Shown here in pieces: positions 1 through 8,532 of a stretch of DNA of 64,000 bases; positions within the stretch are counted from its first letter, which is position 1; the number at the start of each line of letters is the position of its first letter. The stretch is taken from the NCBI RefSeq assembly GCF_036227565.1, contig NZ_CP109460.1:1984001-2048000 (forward strand), read 5' to 3'. Both the position numbers and the translations under genes were made by a program. The notes below the pieces were generated by a model, which saw only the letters and a list, made by a program, of their open reading frames with translations, was not told the DNA's origin and ran no database searches. This DNA comes from Streptomyces sp. NBC_01454. Lineage in GTDB: Bacteria > Actinomycetota > Actinomycetes > Streptomycetales > Streptomycetaceae.

Positions 1-873
1 GAGCCGGGCGGACTCGACCCGGGTGGCCATCTCGGCGAGCTGGTGGCCGACGGACTGGAGGTCTCGCAGCGGGCCGCCGAACGCGGTGCGCGCGCCGGCG
101 TGTGCCAGTGCCGCATCCAGCGCGGCCTGCGCCATGCCGACCGCGAAGGCGCCCACGCTGGGCCGGAAGAGATTCAGCGTGGCCATCGCCACGGCGAACC
201 CGGCGTCCACCTCACCCAGGACGTCCGCCCTGGTCACCGGCGTGCCGTCGAAGACGAGGGTGCCGATGGGGTGCGGGCTGAGCATGTCCAGGCGCTCGCC
301 GGTCAGTCCGGGACGGTCGGCGGGGACGAGGAAGGCGGTGACGCCGCGCGCGCCCGCCCCGCCGCCCGTGCGGGCGAAGACGGTGGCGAAGTCGGCCTCG
401 GGGGCGTTGGAGATCCAGCACTTCTCGCCGGTCAGCCGCCAGCCGTCCGGTCCGTCCGGCTCGGCCGCCAGGGACAGCGCGGCGGCGTCCGAACCGGCCC
501 CCGGCTCGCTGAGCGCGAAGGACGCGACCGCCCGGCCCGCGCCGACCTCCGGCAGCCAGCGCGCGCGCTGCTCCGCCGTCCCGGACTGCACGACCGGATA
601 GGCCCCCAGCCCCTGGAGCGCCAGCGCGGTCTCCGCCTCCGTGCACTCCTGGGCGAGGGATTCCCGCAGCAGGCACAGGTCCAGGGCGCGCAGGGCCCCG
701 TCGGCGGGGAACAGGCGTCGCAGCAGGCCCAGTTCGCCGAGGGCGGCGACGAGCGGGCGGTTGACCCGGCCCTCGGTGCCCTTCTCCGCCAGCGGCCGCA
801 GCCGTTCGGCGGTGAGTGCGCGCAGTTCGGCACACCATTTCCGCTCATCCGGTCCCAGCGCGAATACGGTCAC
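1..873 (-). CDS. acyl-CoA dehydrogenase (3' end outside the window)
   Basis: An open minus-strand frame runs from a GTG at 873 to the window edge without a stop, so the C-terminus is missing. The translation contains the acyl-CoA dehydrogenase core: the FAD-binding stretch ASFALSEPGAGSD, then GEKCWISNA and the later FRPSVGAFAVGMAQAALD helix region. Known family members oxidise acyl-CoA thioesters with FAD and pass electrons to ETF. It is divergent from an aryl-CoA ligase gene 207 bp away and shares a motif (915-928) with the enoyl-CoA hydratase promoter region. I infer a role in beta-oxidation-like steps after ring dearomatisation. The GTG start is chosen because the frame upstream lacks a better start; an internal start cannot be excluded. 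Confidence 0.85.
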   Translation of the reverse strand, partial: MTVFALGPDERKWCAELRALTAERLRPLAEKGTEGRVNRPLVAALGELGLLRRLFPADGALRALDLCLLRESLAQECTEAETALALQGLGAYPVVQSGTAEQRARWLPEVGAGRAVASFALSEPGAGSDAAALSLAAEPDGPDGWRLTGEKCWISNAPEADFATVFARTGGGAGARGVTAFLVPADRPGLTGERLDMLSPHPIGTLVFDGTPVTRADVLGEVDAGFAVAMATLNLFRPSVGAFAVGMAQAALDAALAHAGARTAFGGPLRDLQSVGHQLAEMATRVESARL

Positions 874-914
874 GAGGCGGCTCCCCTGCTCACGGTCCTC
901 TATCGCGGTCTGTT

Positions 915-928
915 GACTGCCGTCACGA
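915..928. promoter_or_regulatory. shared motif GACTGYCGTCACGA, copy 1 (candidate operator)
   Basis: The 14-base GACTGCCGTCACGA lies between the divergent acyl-CoA dehydrogenase and CoA-ligase genes. It recurs with one mismatch at 11764-11777 upstream of the enoyl-CoA hydratase. Here it begins an imperfect palindrome of half-sites GTCACG and CGTTAC with a 4-base spacer (922-937). A common regulator, possibly the PaaX protein encoded nearby, is an inference. Confidence 0.45.
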
Positions 929-1080
929 ACACGTTACGCTGACGACGGATCCGAACGGCAGTATGCGACCCGCAGAACGAGCAGTCACCCGAGCCTTCCC
1001 ACCGGTTCCGTACCGGCCTCCACAGTCCCCCCTCCCACCCCCGGCCGCCCGTCGGCCACCCGCCCAAGGGGGCACCCGCC

Positions 1081-2682
1081 ATGGAGCTACGGTCCTCGGC
1101 GCACGCCGACACCTTCGCGCGCGACCGGCTGCCGCCGCCCGACCAGTGGCCGCAGCTCACCGATCTGGGCTATCCCGACCGCCTGAACTGCGGCGCCGAG
1201 CTGCTGGACACCACCATCGCGCGGCTCGGCCCCGACCGGCCCGCGATCCGTGACGCCGACGGGCCGGTGTGGACCTACGGCCAGCTGCGGGCCCAGGTCG
1301 ACGCCATCGCCCACGCCCTCACCGGCCCGCTGGGGGTGCGGCCCGGCAACCGTGTGCTGCTGCGCGGCCCCACCACGCCGTGGCTGGCCGCCTGCTGGCT
1401 CGCCGTGATGAAGGCGGGGGCGGTGGCGGTGACCGTGCTGGCCGCGCAGCGCCCCGAGGAGCTGGCCACGATCTGTGAGATCGCCCGAGTGCGGTTCGCG
1501 CTGTGCGATGTCCGCTCGGTCGACGATCTCGCCAAGGCCGGGGTCCCGGAGCTGCGGATCACCCCCTTCGGCGGGGACGGCCCGGACGACCTGCGGCAGC
1601 TCGCCCGGCCGGGCGGGGCACCGTATCCGGCGGTGCCGACCGCGGCCGACGACGTCGCACTGATCGCCTTCACCTCGGGCACCACCGGGCGCCCCAAAGG
1701 CTGTATGCACTTCCACCGCGATGTGCTCGCCATCGCGGACACCTTCTCGGCGCAGGTGCTGCGCCCCGAGCCGGACGACGTGTTCGCCGGCAGCCCCCCG
1801 CTCGGCTTCACCTTCGGCCTCGGCGGGCTGGTCATCTTCCCGCTGCGAGCCGGTGCCTCGGCCCATCTCGCCGACTGGGGCGGGCCGGAGCGGCTGCTCG
1901 GCGACATCGCCGCGCACCGGATCTCGGTGCTGTTCACCGCGCCGACCGCCTATCGCGCGATGCTCCCCAAGCTCGCCGGGCACGACGTCTCCTCCCTGCG
2001 CCGCTGTGTCTCGGCCGGCGAGAACCTCTCCGCCGCGACCTGGCAGGCCTGGCACGAGGCGACCGGTCTGCGGATCATCAACGGCATCGGCGCCACGGAG
2101 CTGCTGCACATCTTCATCTCGGCCGCCGACGAGGCCATCCGGCCCGGCACGACGGGCCTGCCGGTACCGGGCTTCCAGGCGCGGGTGGTGGACGCGGACG
2201 GCACCCCGCTGCCGGACGGTGAACCGGGGCTGCTGGCCGTCCGCGGACCGACCGGCTGCCGCTATCTCGCGGACGCCCGGCAGACCGAGTACGTCCGGGG
2301 CGGCTGGAACATCACCGGCGACACCTACGTCCGCGAGCCCGACGGCTACTTCCGCTATGTGGCCCGCGCGGACGACATGATCATCTCGGCCGGCTACAAC
2401 ATCGCAGGTCCGGAGGTGGAGGACGCCCTGCTGCGGCACCCGGATGTGACCGAGGTGGCGGTGGTCGGGCGGGCCGACGAGCACCGCGGGCAGGTGGTCG
2501 TCGCCCATGTCGTGCTCCGGGCGGGCGTCGCCCACGACGACGGGACGGTGGCGGCCCTGCGCGCCTTCACCAAGACCCGGATCGCGCCCTACAAATGCCC
2601 GCGCGAGATCGTCTTTTGCACCTCCCTGCCGCGGACCCCGACCGGCAAGCTCCAGCGCTTCCGGCTGCGCGACCCCCTCTAG
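1081..2682 (+). CDS. 2-aminobenzoate (anthranilate)-CoA ligase-like acyl-CoA synthetase
   Basis: A 533-residue AMP-forming ligase of the benzoate-CoA ligase type. It shows the P-loop-like motif FTSGTTGRPKGCMH, the middle-domain TGLRIINGIGATE adenine-binding segment, the GDTYVREPDGYFRYVARADD hinge region, and a C-terminal catalytic lysine in RTPTGKLQRF. The family activates aromatic carboxylates with ATP and CoA in the cytoplasm. The substrate assignment rests on context: a fused monooxygenase/reductase of the anthraniloyl-CoA or salicylyl-CoA type is encoded at 8533-10857. The ATG at 1081 has a weak AGGGGGC upstream. The paaX-like gene follows after 9 bp, so the two are probably cotranscribed. 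Benzoate or salicylate are alternative substrates. Confidence 0.85.
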   Translation: MELRSSAHADTFARDRLPPPDQWPQLTDLGYPDRLNCGAELLDTTIARLGPDRPAIRDADGPVWTYGQLRAQVDAIAHALTGPLGVRPGNRVLLRGPTTPWLAACWLAVMKAGAVAVTVLAAQRPEELATICEIARVRFALCDVRSVDDLAKAGVPELRITPFGGDGPDDLRQLARPGGAPYPAVPTAADDVALIAFTSGTTGRPKGCMHFHRDVLAIADTFSAQVLRPEPDDVFAGSPPLGFTFGLGGLVIFPLRAGASAHLADWGGPERLLGDIAAHRISVLFTAPTAYRAMLPKLAGHDVSSLRRCVSAGENLSAATWQAWHEATGLRIINGIGATELLHIFISAADEAIRPGTTGLPVPGFQARVVDADGTPLPDGEPGLLAVRGPTGCRYLADARQTEYVRGGWNITGDTYVREPDGYFRYVARADDMIISAGYNIAGPEVEDALLRHPDVTEVAVVGRADEHRGQVVVAHVVLRAGVAHDDGTVAALRAFTKTRIAPYKCPREIVFCTSLPRTPTGKLQRFRLRDPL

Positions 2683-2691
2683 AGTGACCCG

Positions 2692-3534
2692 GTGAACGAC
2701 CAGCAGACGCAGCGCACCCCACGGTCCCTGATCGTGACGTTCTACGGCGCCTACGGCCGCGGTGAGCCCGGCGGCGCGGGCCGGGCCGCTCCGGTGCCGG
2801 TCGCCGCCCTGATCCGGCTGCTCGGCGCGCTCGGGGTGGATCCGCCGTCGGTGCGCTCCGCGGTCTCCCGGCTCAAGCGGCGCGGACTGCTGGTCCCCGC
2901 GCGCACGGACACCGGGGCGGCGGCCTACGGGCTGTCCGACGACGCCCGCCAGCTCCTGGAGGACGGCGACCGCCGGATCTTCGGCCGGCCGGCCGCGCGG
3001 CTGTCCGACGGCTGGGTGCTCGCCGTCTTCTCCGTCCCCGAGGAGGAGCGGCACAAACGGCATCTGCTGCGCTCCCGGCTGGCGCGCCTGGGTTTCGGCA
3101 CCGCCGCGCCAGGGGTGTGGATCGCCCCCGCACAGCTCTACGAGGAGACCCGGCACACCCTCCAGCGGCTGCAACTGGACCCGTACGTCGATCTGTTCAC
3201 CGGTGACCACGCCGGATTCGCCCCCACGGCCGACGCGGTGGCGCGGTGGTGGGACCTCGATGCCGTGGCCGCGGCGCACCGCGCCTTCCTCGCCGCGCAG
3301 GAGCCCGTCCTGCACCGCTGGTCACCGCGCCGCCAGGTGCCCCCCGAGGCGGCCTACCGTGACTATCTGCTGGCGCTGGACGCCTGGCGTCAGCTGCCCT
3401 ATGCGGATCCCGGACTGCCCTCTCCCCTCCTGCCTGAGGACTGGCCGGGGGGCCGCGCGGCGGAGGTGTTCGGCCTGCTGCACGCCAAACTGCACACCGC
3501 CGGGGCCCGTTACGCACACGAGCTGACGACCTAG
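2692..3534 (+). CDS. PaaX-family transcriptional repressor
   Basis: 280 residues starting at GTG 2692, nine bases after the ligase stop. The N-terminal part (TPRSLIVTFYGAYG, then a winged helix ending in SAVSRLKRRGLLVPAR) and the middle domain with SDGWVLAVFSVPEEERHKRHLLR match the PaaX architecture; the C-terminal PaaX domain follows. PaaX proteins sense aryl-CoA thioesters and repress aromatic catabolic genes. Being in one operon with a CoA ligase suggests it senses the product of that enzyme. Candidate targets are the motif copies at 915-928 and 11764-11777, which differ from the Escherichia coli PaaX site, so this link is only inferred. Confidence 0.88.
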   Translation: MNDQQTQRTPRSLIVTFYGAYGRGEPGGAGRAAPVPVAALIRLLGALGVDPPSVRSAVSRLKRRGLLVPARTDTGAAAYGLSDDARQLLEDGDRRIFGRPAARLSDGWVLAVFSVPEEERHKRHLLRSRLARLGFGTAAPGVWIAPAQLYEETRHTLQRLQLDPYVDLFTGDHAGFAPTADAVARWWDLDAVAAAHRAFLAAQEPVLHRWSPRRQVPPEAAYRDYLLALDAWRQLPYADPGLPSPLLPEDWPGGRAAEVFGLLHAKLHTAGARYAHELTT

Positions 3535-3551
3535 CGCCCCCTGCCCCGGTC

Positions 3552-4316
3552 TCAGCGCCGGCGCTGCTGGGCCCCCACGGGCACGCCCGACCGCGGCCTG
3601 GCGGCGGCGATCACGGAGACCACGTCCTTGAAGGAGCTGCACATCCGGGTGCCGGCGACCCCGGCGAGCTCGCCGAACTTGCCGACCCCGTAGGTCACCG
3701 CGACCGGCTCCATGCGCGCGGTGACGGCCATCCGCATGTCCCCCACGGTGTCCCCCACATACGCGCTCTGCCAGGTCGCGACGCCGAGCCGGCCGGCGGC
3801 CCGCAGGACCATCTCCGGGTGCGGCTTGCCGCGCCGGACCATGTCCTGGCCGATGACCGGACCGACCAGATCACGGATGCCCATGACGTCGAGGAGCGCC
3901 TCGGCGCTGCGGGTGGTCTTGGACGTGGCGACGGCGAGCTCGACGCCGTGGGCGCGCAGCGCGGACAGCCCCGCGGTCACGCCGGGGAAGAGCAGCTGCG
4001 GCCCCTGGCACAGGACTTCGTAGGAGAACAGCTCGCGGTAGCGGGAGATGGCGGCCTGCACCCGGCCGTCCTCCTCGGGCAGGCCGAGCAGCCGGCCGAA
4101 GGCGGGGCCGGGGGGTTTGCCGATCGCGGCGGCGGCCTGCCGCGGGGTCACGGCACAGCCCTGTTCCGAGGCAACCTTGACGAGAAGTTTGCTGATGGCG
4201 GGGAGAGTGTTGGCGAGGGTGCCGTCCAGATCGAAGACGGCGGCCCTGATGGTTTCACCGCCGGCGCCCCGCGCGCCTCTCACGGGACGTTCGCCGACTT
4301 CCGTTGCTACGCGCAT
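3552..4316 (-). CDS. HAD-family phosphatase (Gph/phosphoglycolate phosphatase-like)
   Basis: 254 residues. HAD motif I is AVFDLDGTLANT (two catalytic Asp), motif II VATSKTTRS, motif III Lys in RRGKPHPE, and motif IV YVGDTVGDM. The cap is helical (C1 type). A GGAAAGG ribosome-binding site precedes the ATG at 4316. It is convergent with the PaaX gene and divergent from a ScbR-like receptor gene. In A-factor-type butyrolactone synthesis the butenolide phosphate must lose its phosphate, and the enzyme is often not identified; its position beside receptor genes makes this gene a candidate, but that is inference. General phosphoglycolate phosphatase activity is the alternative. Confidence 0.85.
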   Translation of the reverse strand: MRVATEVGERPVRGARGAGGETIRAAVFDLDGTLANTLPAISKLLVKVASEQGCAVTPRQAAAAIGKPPGPAFGRLLGLPEEDGRVQAAISRYRELFSYEVLCQGPQLLFPGVTAGLSALRAHGVELAVATSKTTRSAEALLDVMGIRDLVGPVIGQDMVRRGKPHPEMVLRAAGRLGVATWQSAYVGDTVGDMRMAVTARMEPVAVTYGVGKFGELAGVAGTRMCSSFKDVVSVIAAARPRSGVPVGAQQRRR

Positions 4317-4766
4317 GGCTGAGACCTTTCCGGATTCCTATGGGTGCAGGGGCTCGGGTGACGTTGCTGGCTCGGCCGGCCGGGCGGCCCGCGGTCGACG
4401 ACTGGTGAAGGCAGAGGCGGTCTCGCCATGGCGCACCACTGTCCTAGGGCGGTACGCGACCGTCGCGGCGGCTGCGTCGGAAGACCTCGTCCCGTTTACC
4501 GCCTTCGGAGATTTAAAAACCGCCTGCGCTGTTTGTCAATGCATCGTTACCGGCCCTGACGGGTCGACAACACTCCGCTCCACGGCCAGACTGGGTACGC
4601 ACCGCACCTCTTGAGCCCCCGAAGATCCGAACAGGCGACCGGGCGTCAGCTTCGCGTCAGGGAGCGCCAGTTCTGGCCAATCCGGGGAAGCATACCGAAC
4701 CGCATGGTTGGTTTTCTATGTAGACTGCATTGAGCTCGCAGCCGTACTAGAGACGGGACGGACACC
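4317..4766. other. divergent intergenic region between HAD gene and ScbR-like gene
   Basis: 450 bases without a credible gene. It holds the ARE-like site at 4692-4715 and, around 4513-4538, an AT-richer stretch with AAAAACCG and CTGTTTGTC that loosely resembles a second ARE facing the HAD gene. Nothing else is recognisable. Confidence 0.5.
4692..4715. promoter_or_regulatory. ARE-like gamma-butyrolactone receptor operator, site 1
   Basis: A 24-base pseudopalindrome centred on AACC-GCAT-GGTT, with ATACCG on the left and GGTTTT on the right. It shares CCGCATGGTTGG with the site at 6564-6587. It lies 51 bases upstream of the GTG of the receptor gene at 4767, the usual placement for autoregulation by ScbR-type repressors. 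Confidence 0.7.
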
Positions 4767-5402
4767 GTGCCCACCCAGCATCGCGCCATCCAGAGCCGCC
4801 AGGCACTCATCCGCTCGGCCGCAGAGACCTTCCTGGAGAAGGGGGTACCCGCAGCGGGCATGGTCGAGATCAGCCGGCGGGCCCGGCTGAGCAAAGGTGC
4901 CCTCTACTTCCACTTCACGTCCAAGGACGACCTCACGCTCGCGGTGCGCGACGCCGCGCTCGCCACGCTGCAGGAGGTGGAGGAGGCCTTCGCCCGCTCC
5001 CCGCAGCCGCTGACCACCGCCGTACGGGACTTCACCGTCGAGCTGTTCGGCCGGGTGCGGTCGGACGCCGTACTGCGCGCCGGACTGCGGCTGCGGCCGG
5101 AGACCGCGCCGGGACTCGGTATCTACGCCCTGGAGCAGCGCTGGTACGCGCTCTTCCTCGACAAGGCGGTGACCTGCGGGCCGTGCGGGCCGGCCGGCTC
5201 GCATGCGCCGGACGCCGAACCGCGCCGGACGGCCCAGCTGTTGACCTCGCTCGTGGTGGGCCTGCTCCACCTGGGCGGCGAGGACGGAACGTGGTGGGAC
5301 CAGGAGTCGATCGTCGGCATGTGGGCGCTGCTGCCGGCCGCGCCGGGCCGGATCGCGGCCGCCGGCATCCCGGCACCGGCGCAGCTCCCGGCGGCCGGCT
5401 GA
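4767..5402 (+). CDS. ScbR-like TetR-family receptor or pseudo-receptor
   Basis: 211 residues from GTG 4767. The N-terminal helix-turn-helix reads SAAETFLEKGVPAAGMVEISRRARLSKGALYFHFTSKDDL, the hallmark of the ArpA/ScbR group of TetR regulators (GALYFHF). The C-terminal ligand domain contains an unusual CGPCGPAGSHAPD linker and tryptophans in GTWWDQ, the region where receptors place a ligand-pocket Trp. These proteins bind ARE operators and release them with a gamma-butyrolactone; pseudo-receptors instead bind antibiotics. An ARE-like site lies just upstream. Whether it is a receptor or a pseudo-receptor cannot be decided here; pairing with a second copy at 6676 next to the synthase suggests this one is the pseudo-receptor. 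Confidence 0.85.
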   Translation: MPTQHRAIQSRQALIRSAAETFLEKGVPAAGMVEISRRARLSKGALYFHFTSKDDLTLAVRDAALATLQEVEEAFARSPQPLTTAVRDFTVELFGRVRSDAVLRAGLRLRPETAPGLGIYALEQRWYALFLDKAVTCGPCGPAGSHAPDAEPRRTAQLLTSLVVGLLHLGGEDGTWWDQESIVGMWALLPAAPGRIAAAGIPAPAQLPAAG

Positions 5403-5454
5403 CCGGCGCGGCCGCCGGCCCGGCCGACAGCGCCCCGGCCCCCGCGCCCCGCCC

Positions 5455-6483
5455 TCACAACTCGACCAGCACGGACCCGATATGACGCCCCTGCGTGAGT
5501 TCGCACAGCGCCTGTGGCGCCTGCTCGATCCCCTGGAGAAGGGTGTGCGGGAAGACCAGCGAGCCCTCCCGCAAGCCCTGCCCGAACTCCTTGGTCCACT
5601 CCTGCGGCAGATCCGGATGCGCGTACAGTCCGAAGCCGCGCAGCGTCACCCGGCGCGTGATGATCAGCCCCGTGTCCAGCTCCAGCGGGGTCAGGGCACC
5701 GCCGCTGTTGCCCAACTGGCTGGAGAGCGCGCCGACGAGCGCGAACCGCGCATCGGGGCGGGCCACCGCCAGCGCCGCCGGGAGCTGCTCGCCGCCCACG
5801 GTGTCCAGCAGCACGTCGATCCCGCCCGGCGCGGCCCGGCGCAGCTGTCGTTCGATCGGCCCGGCCCCGCGCACGATCGTGTCGTCGTACCCCAACTCGG
5901 CACGCAGCCGGACCGCCTTGCGCTCCGAACCGGTGCTGCCCACGACCCGGCCGGCCCCCAGCCGGCGCGCGAGCTGCCCGGCCAGGCTGCCCACGCCACC
6001 CGCGGCGCCCGTGATGAAGACGGTGTCCCCCGGCCGTACCTCCGCGGCCCGGCGCAGCGCGCCCCAGGCGGTCGCCCCCTGCGACAGGTGCGCGGCGGGC
6101 GTCGGCAGAGCGTCCGGGTCGAGCCGCCGCAGGCGCGACTCCTCGACGACCGCGAACTCCCGCCAGCCGTAGGGGTGGTGGACCAGCTCCCCGGGGGTGA
6201 AGCCGCCGCCGGGAGCGGTCACGACCTCGCCGACCGCGGCGCCCCACAGCGCCTTCCCCGGGACGAATGACGGCATCGGCAGCGGCACTTTGGTCATCTG
6301 TGTCCGCATCGCAGCGGTCACCGCCATCACACGGGTACGCACCAGTACCTGCCCCGGTCCGGGGACCGGCACCGGGACCTCGGCGATCGTGAAATGACCC
6401 GCCGTCACTTCACCTTCGGCCTGGTCGGCGAGCCGGACTTCGCGGTGTACGGCCGGTATGGCGGGGACGACGGTGGGGGACAT
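5455..6483 (-). CDS. MDR-family NADP-dependent oxidoreductase (quinone-reductase/CurA-like)
   Basis: 342 residues from the ATG at 6483 (MSPTVVPAIP). An upstream in-frame extension exists but carries no convincing ribosome-binding site. The protein has the GroES-like N-terminal domain (PGQVLVRTRVMAVTAAMRT) and a Rossmann domain with the nucleotide motif GAAGGVGSLAGQLARRLGA, but no zinc-ligand pattern, as in double-bond reductases and quinone oxidoreductases. It is divergent from the receptor gene at 6676 and the shared spacer contains an ARE-like site, so it is probably under GBL control. A reductive step on the butenolide or 6-keto group of a GBL precursor is possible but unproven. Confidence 0.82.
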   Translation of the reverse strand: MSPTVVPAIPAVHREVRLADQAEGEVTAGHFTIAEVPVPVPGPGQVLVRTRVMAVTAAMRTQMTKVPLPMPSFVPGKALWGAAVGEVVTAPGGGFTPGELVHHPYGWREFAVVEESRLRRLDPDALPTPAAHLSQGATAWGALRRAAEVRPGDTVFITGAAGGVGSLAGQLARRLGAGRVVGSTGSERKAVRLRAELGYDDTIVRGAGPIERQLRRAAPGGIDVLLDTVGGEQLPAALAVARPDARFALVGALSSQLGNSGGALTPLELDTGLIITRRVTLRGFGLYAHPDLPQEWTKEFGQGLREGSLVFPHTLLQGIEQAPQALCELTQGRHIGSVLVEL

Positions 6484-6563
6484 CGGACAGCTCCTCGCGC
6501 TCGTATCACTCTTCGGTGCCGTACCGGACCGCGACGCGGGATCGCGCCACCGAAGCGGGCGCA

Positions 6564-6587
6564 AATCAATACCGCATGGTTGGCTTC
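6564..6587. promoter_or_regulatory. ARE-like operator, site 2
   Basis: The core TACC-GCAT-GGTT lies in a 24-base pseudopalindrome with AATCAA on the left and GGCTTC on the right. It sits in the 192-base divergent spacer between the MDR gene and the second receptor gene, about 80 bases from the MDR start and 88 from the receptor start, so it could control both. Confidence 0.7.
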
Positions 6588-6675
6588 TTTATGATGCGGA
6601 AATAGACTGCGCGGCCACGGGCGACGGGTCGCACTCAGGCACAACAACTCCAAGAGAGCATACGGAGGATGATCG

Positions 6676-7293
6676 GTGGTCAAGCAGGAACGCGCAGTGC
6701 GCACCCGACGGGCCGTCCTCGAAGCGGCGGCTCATGTCATCGGCACCCGCGGATACCAGGCCGCCACGATGGCAGAGATCATCCAGCGCGCCGGGGTCAC
6801 CAAGGGCGCCGTGTACTTCCATTTCACGTCCAAGGACGCACTGGCCCGCGCGGTCATCACGGAGCAGACCGATCCATTTTTGCCCCAGGTCAGCGAGTCG
6901 CGGCTGCAGGACGCCATCGACTTCACCCACCAGGTGGCGCTGGCCCTGCGCAGCGATCCGCTGCTGCAGGCCGGCACCCGTATCGCGGTCGAGACGACCT
7001 TCAGCGAGAACCCGCTGGTGCCGTACCAGGCCTGGACCGACATCATCACCACGATGTTCACCGAGGCCCGCGACAACGGGGAATTACTGCCCGGCGTGGC
7101 ACCGGACCGGGCGGCCGAGTTCTTCGTCGCCGCCTACATGGGCGTGCAGCTGTTCTCCCGGGCCGCCACCAACCGCGCCGACCTCCCGGAGCGCGTCACG
7201 GCCCTGTGGAAGCACACCCTGCCGGGTCTGGCGTCCCCCGGCGCGCTGAGCCACCTGGATCCGCACGGCCGTTGTGTGACGATCCCGGTCTGA
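6676..7293 (+). CDS. ScbR-like gamma-butyrolactone receptor (TetR family)
   Basis: 205 residues from GTG 6676 (MVKQERAVRTRRAVLEAA), preceded by GGAGGA. The DNA-binding domain contains YQAATMAEIIQRAGVTKGAVYFHF, very close to the ScbR/BarA/ArpA type. The C-terminal domain has QAWTDIITTMFTEA and the typical VAAYMGVQLFSR stretch lining the ligand pocket. The AfsA-like synthase gene follows 145 bp downstream with its own ARE-like site, the classic receptor/synthase arrangement. I infer that it represses itself and the synthase until the cognate lactone accumulates. Confidence 0.9.
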   Translation: MVKQERAVRTRRAVLEAAAHVIGTRGYQAATMAEIIQRAGVTKGAVYFHFTSKDALARAVITEQTDPFLPQVSESRLQDAIDFTHQVALALRSDPLLQAGTRIAVETTFSENPLVPYQAWTDIITTMFTEARDNGELLPGVAPDRAAEFFVAAYMGVQLFSRAATNRADLPERVTALWKHTLPGLASPGALSHLDPHGRCVTIPV

Positions 7294-7341
7294 CCCCCAC
7301 CGTCCACCGCCCCGATGTATCCGGGGCCCGTTCGGCACTGG

Positions 7342-7365
7342 AAAACAAACCACATGGTCCGTATC
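7342..7365. promoter_or_regulatory. ARE-like operator, site 3 (synthase promoter)
   Basis: A 24-base pseudopalindrome AAAACAAACC-ACAT-GGTCCGTATC, the closest of the three to published ARE sites (AAAC/GTTT arms). It lies 74 bases upstream of the synthase ATG. Confidence 0.75.
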
Positions 7366-7438
7366 TTAGTGTGGCAGGACGGTTACAAAGGCTCAGCCCG
7401 CCGGGGCGCGAAGAGCCGCACCTCAGAAAGGAACCACT

Positions 7439-8416
7439 ATGGCCAGCGCCACGCTCGCGCCGTATGTGCGCGATGAGCGCCCTGACATCGGAGGCGAGGA
7501 CGCCAACGGAAGCCGACCGTCCGCTCTCACCAGCACGGTGCCGCGGGAGTACGTGCACCGGACCGCCATCTCCGAAGTCTTCCTGACCAACTGGCGCCGC
7601 GGCGCCGCCGACGGCTGGGTGGTCAGCGCCCAGTGGCCGCGCGCCCACACCTTCTACGGCCCGCGCCACGGTCTGCACGACCCGATTCTGCTGATAGAAA
7701 CGGTGCGGCAGGCCGGGATATTACTGAGCCATGTCGCACACCAGGTGCCGCTCGACCACCCGATCATCTGGCAGCGGGTCCGCTACGACCTCTTACCGGA
7801 GGCACTGCGCACCACCGGACAGCCCGCCGAGATCGAACTGCACGTCACCGACCACGACATGATCTACCGCGGCAAGCGGCTGGCCACCGCCCGCCAGGAG
7901 TTCCGGATCCTGTGCGACGGCGCCGAACTGGCCACGGCGGCCCTCGACTACTCCTGCCACAGCCTGGCGGTCTACCGCCGGCTCCGCGGCGAGTACTGCG
8001 ATCTCGACCTCGCCAACTCCCGCAAGCTGCCCGTGCCGCAGGCCGTCCCGCCGCAGCTGGTCGCCCGGGAACACGACCGTGACGTGGTGCTCTCCCCCAC
8101 CGACCGCGCCGACCGCTGGCAGCTGCGGGTGGAGACCTCACACCCGGTGCTCTTCGACCACCCCGTGGACCACGCGCCCGGGATGCTGATGATCGAGGCC
8201 GCCCGGCAGGCCGCGCAGGCGTCCACGCCCGGCAGCACCCTCCCGGTCTCCCTGGAGTGCTCGTTCGCGCGCTACGCCGAACTCGACGCCCCGTCCTGGG
8301 TGCAGGCCCGGACCACCGAGCGGGCCGACGACGGCAGCCGGCAGTCCACCGTCACCGTCGAGCAGCACGACAAGCCCGTCATCTCGGCACAGATCACCAG
8401 CGTGCCGACGCCCTGA
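7439..8416 (+). CDS. AfsA/ScbA-family gamma-butyrolactone synthase
   Basis: 325 residues from ATG 7439 with AAAGGA upstream. Two hotdog-fold AfsA repeats are visible: the first around HGLHDPILLIETVRQAGILLSHVAHQVP, the second around HPVLFDHPVDHAPGMLMIEAARQAAQA. The family condenses a beta-ketoacyl-ACP with dihydroxyacetone phosphate, the committed step of A-factor-type autoregulators. The gene sits directly downstream of a receptor gene in the same orientation. A short GC hairpin (CCGGCCGC...CCGGCC, about 8420-8436) separates it from the convergent monooxygenase gene. The lactone made cannot be predicted. N-terminal residues 1-35 are poorly conserved looking and may be flexible. Confidence 0.93.
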   Translation: MASATLAPYVRDERPDIGGEDANGSRPSALTSTVPREYVHRTAISEVFLTNWRRGAADGWVVSAQWPRAHTFYGPRHGLHDPILLIETVRQAGILLSHVAHQVPLDHPIIWQRVRYDLLPEALRTTGQPAEIELHVTDHDMIYRGKRLATARQEFRILCDGAELATAALDYSCHSLAVYRRLRGEYCDLDLANSRKLPVPQAVPPQLVAREHDRDVVLSPTDRADRWQLRVETSHPVLFDHPVDHAPGMLMIEAARQAAQASTPGSTLPVSLECSFARYAELDAPSWVQARTTERADDGSRQSTVTVEQHDKPVISAQITSVPTP

Positions 8417-8532
8417 CCGGCCGCTTCGCCGGCCCGCCGGCCCCCTGACCGCGCACCGCTCCTCCGCCGCCCGCCCGGCAGTCCGCCGGGGCGGCCCCGA
8501 TACGGCCCCGCCCCACTGCCCGTGCCTCCCCG

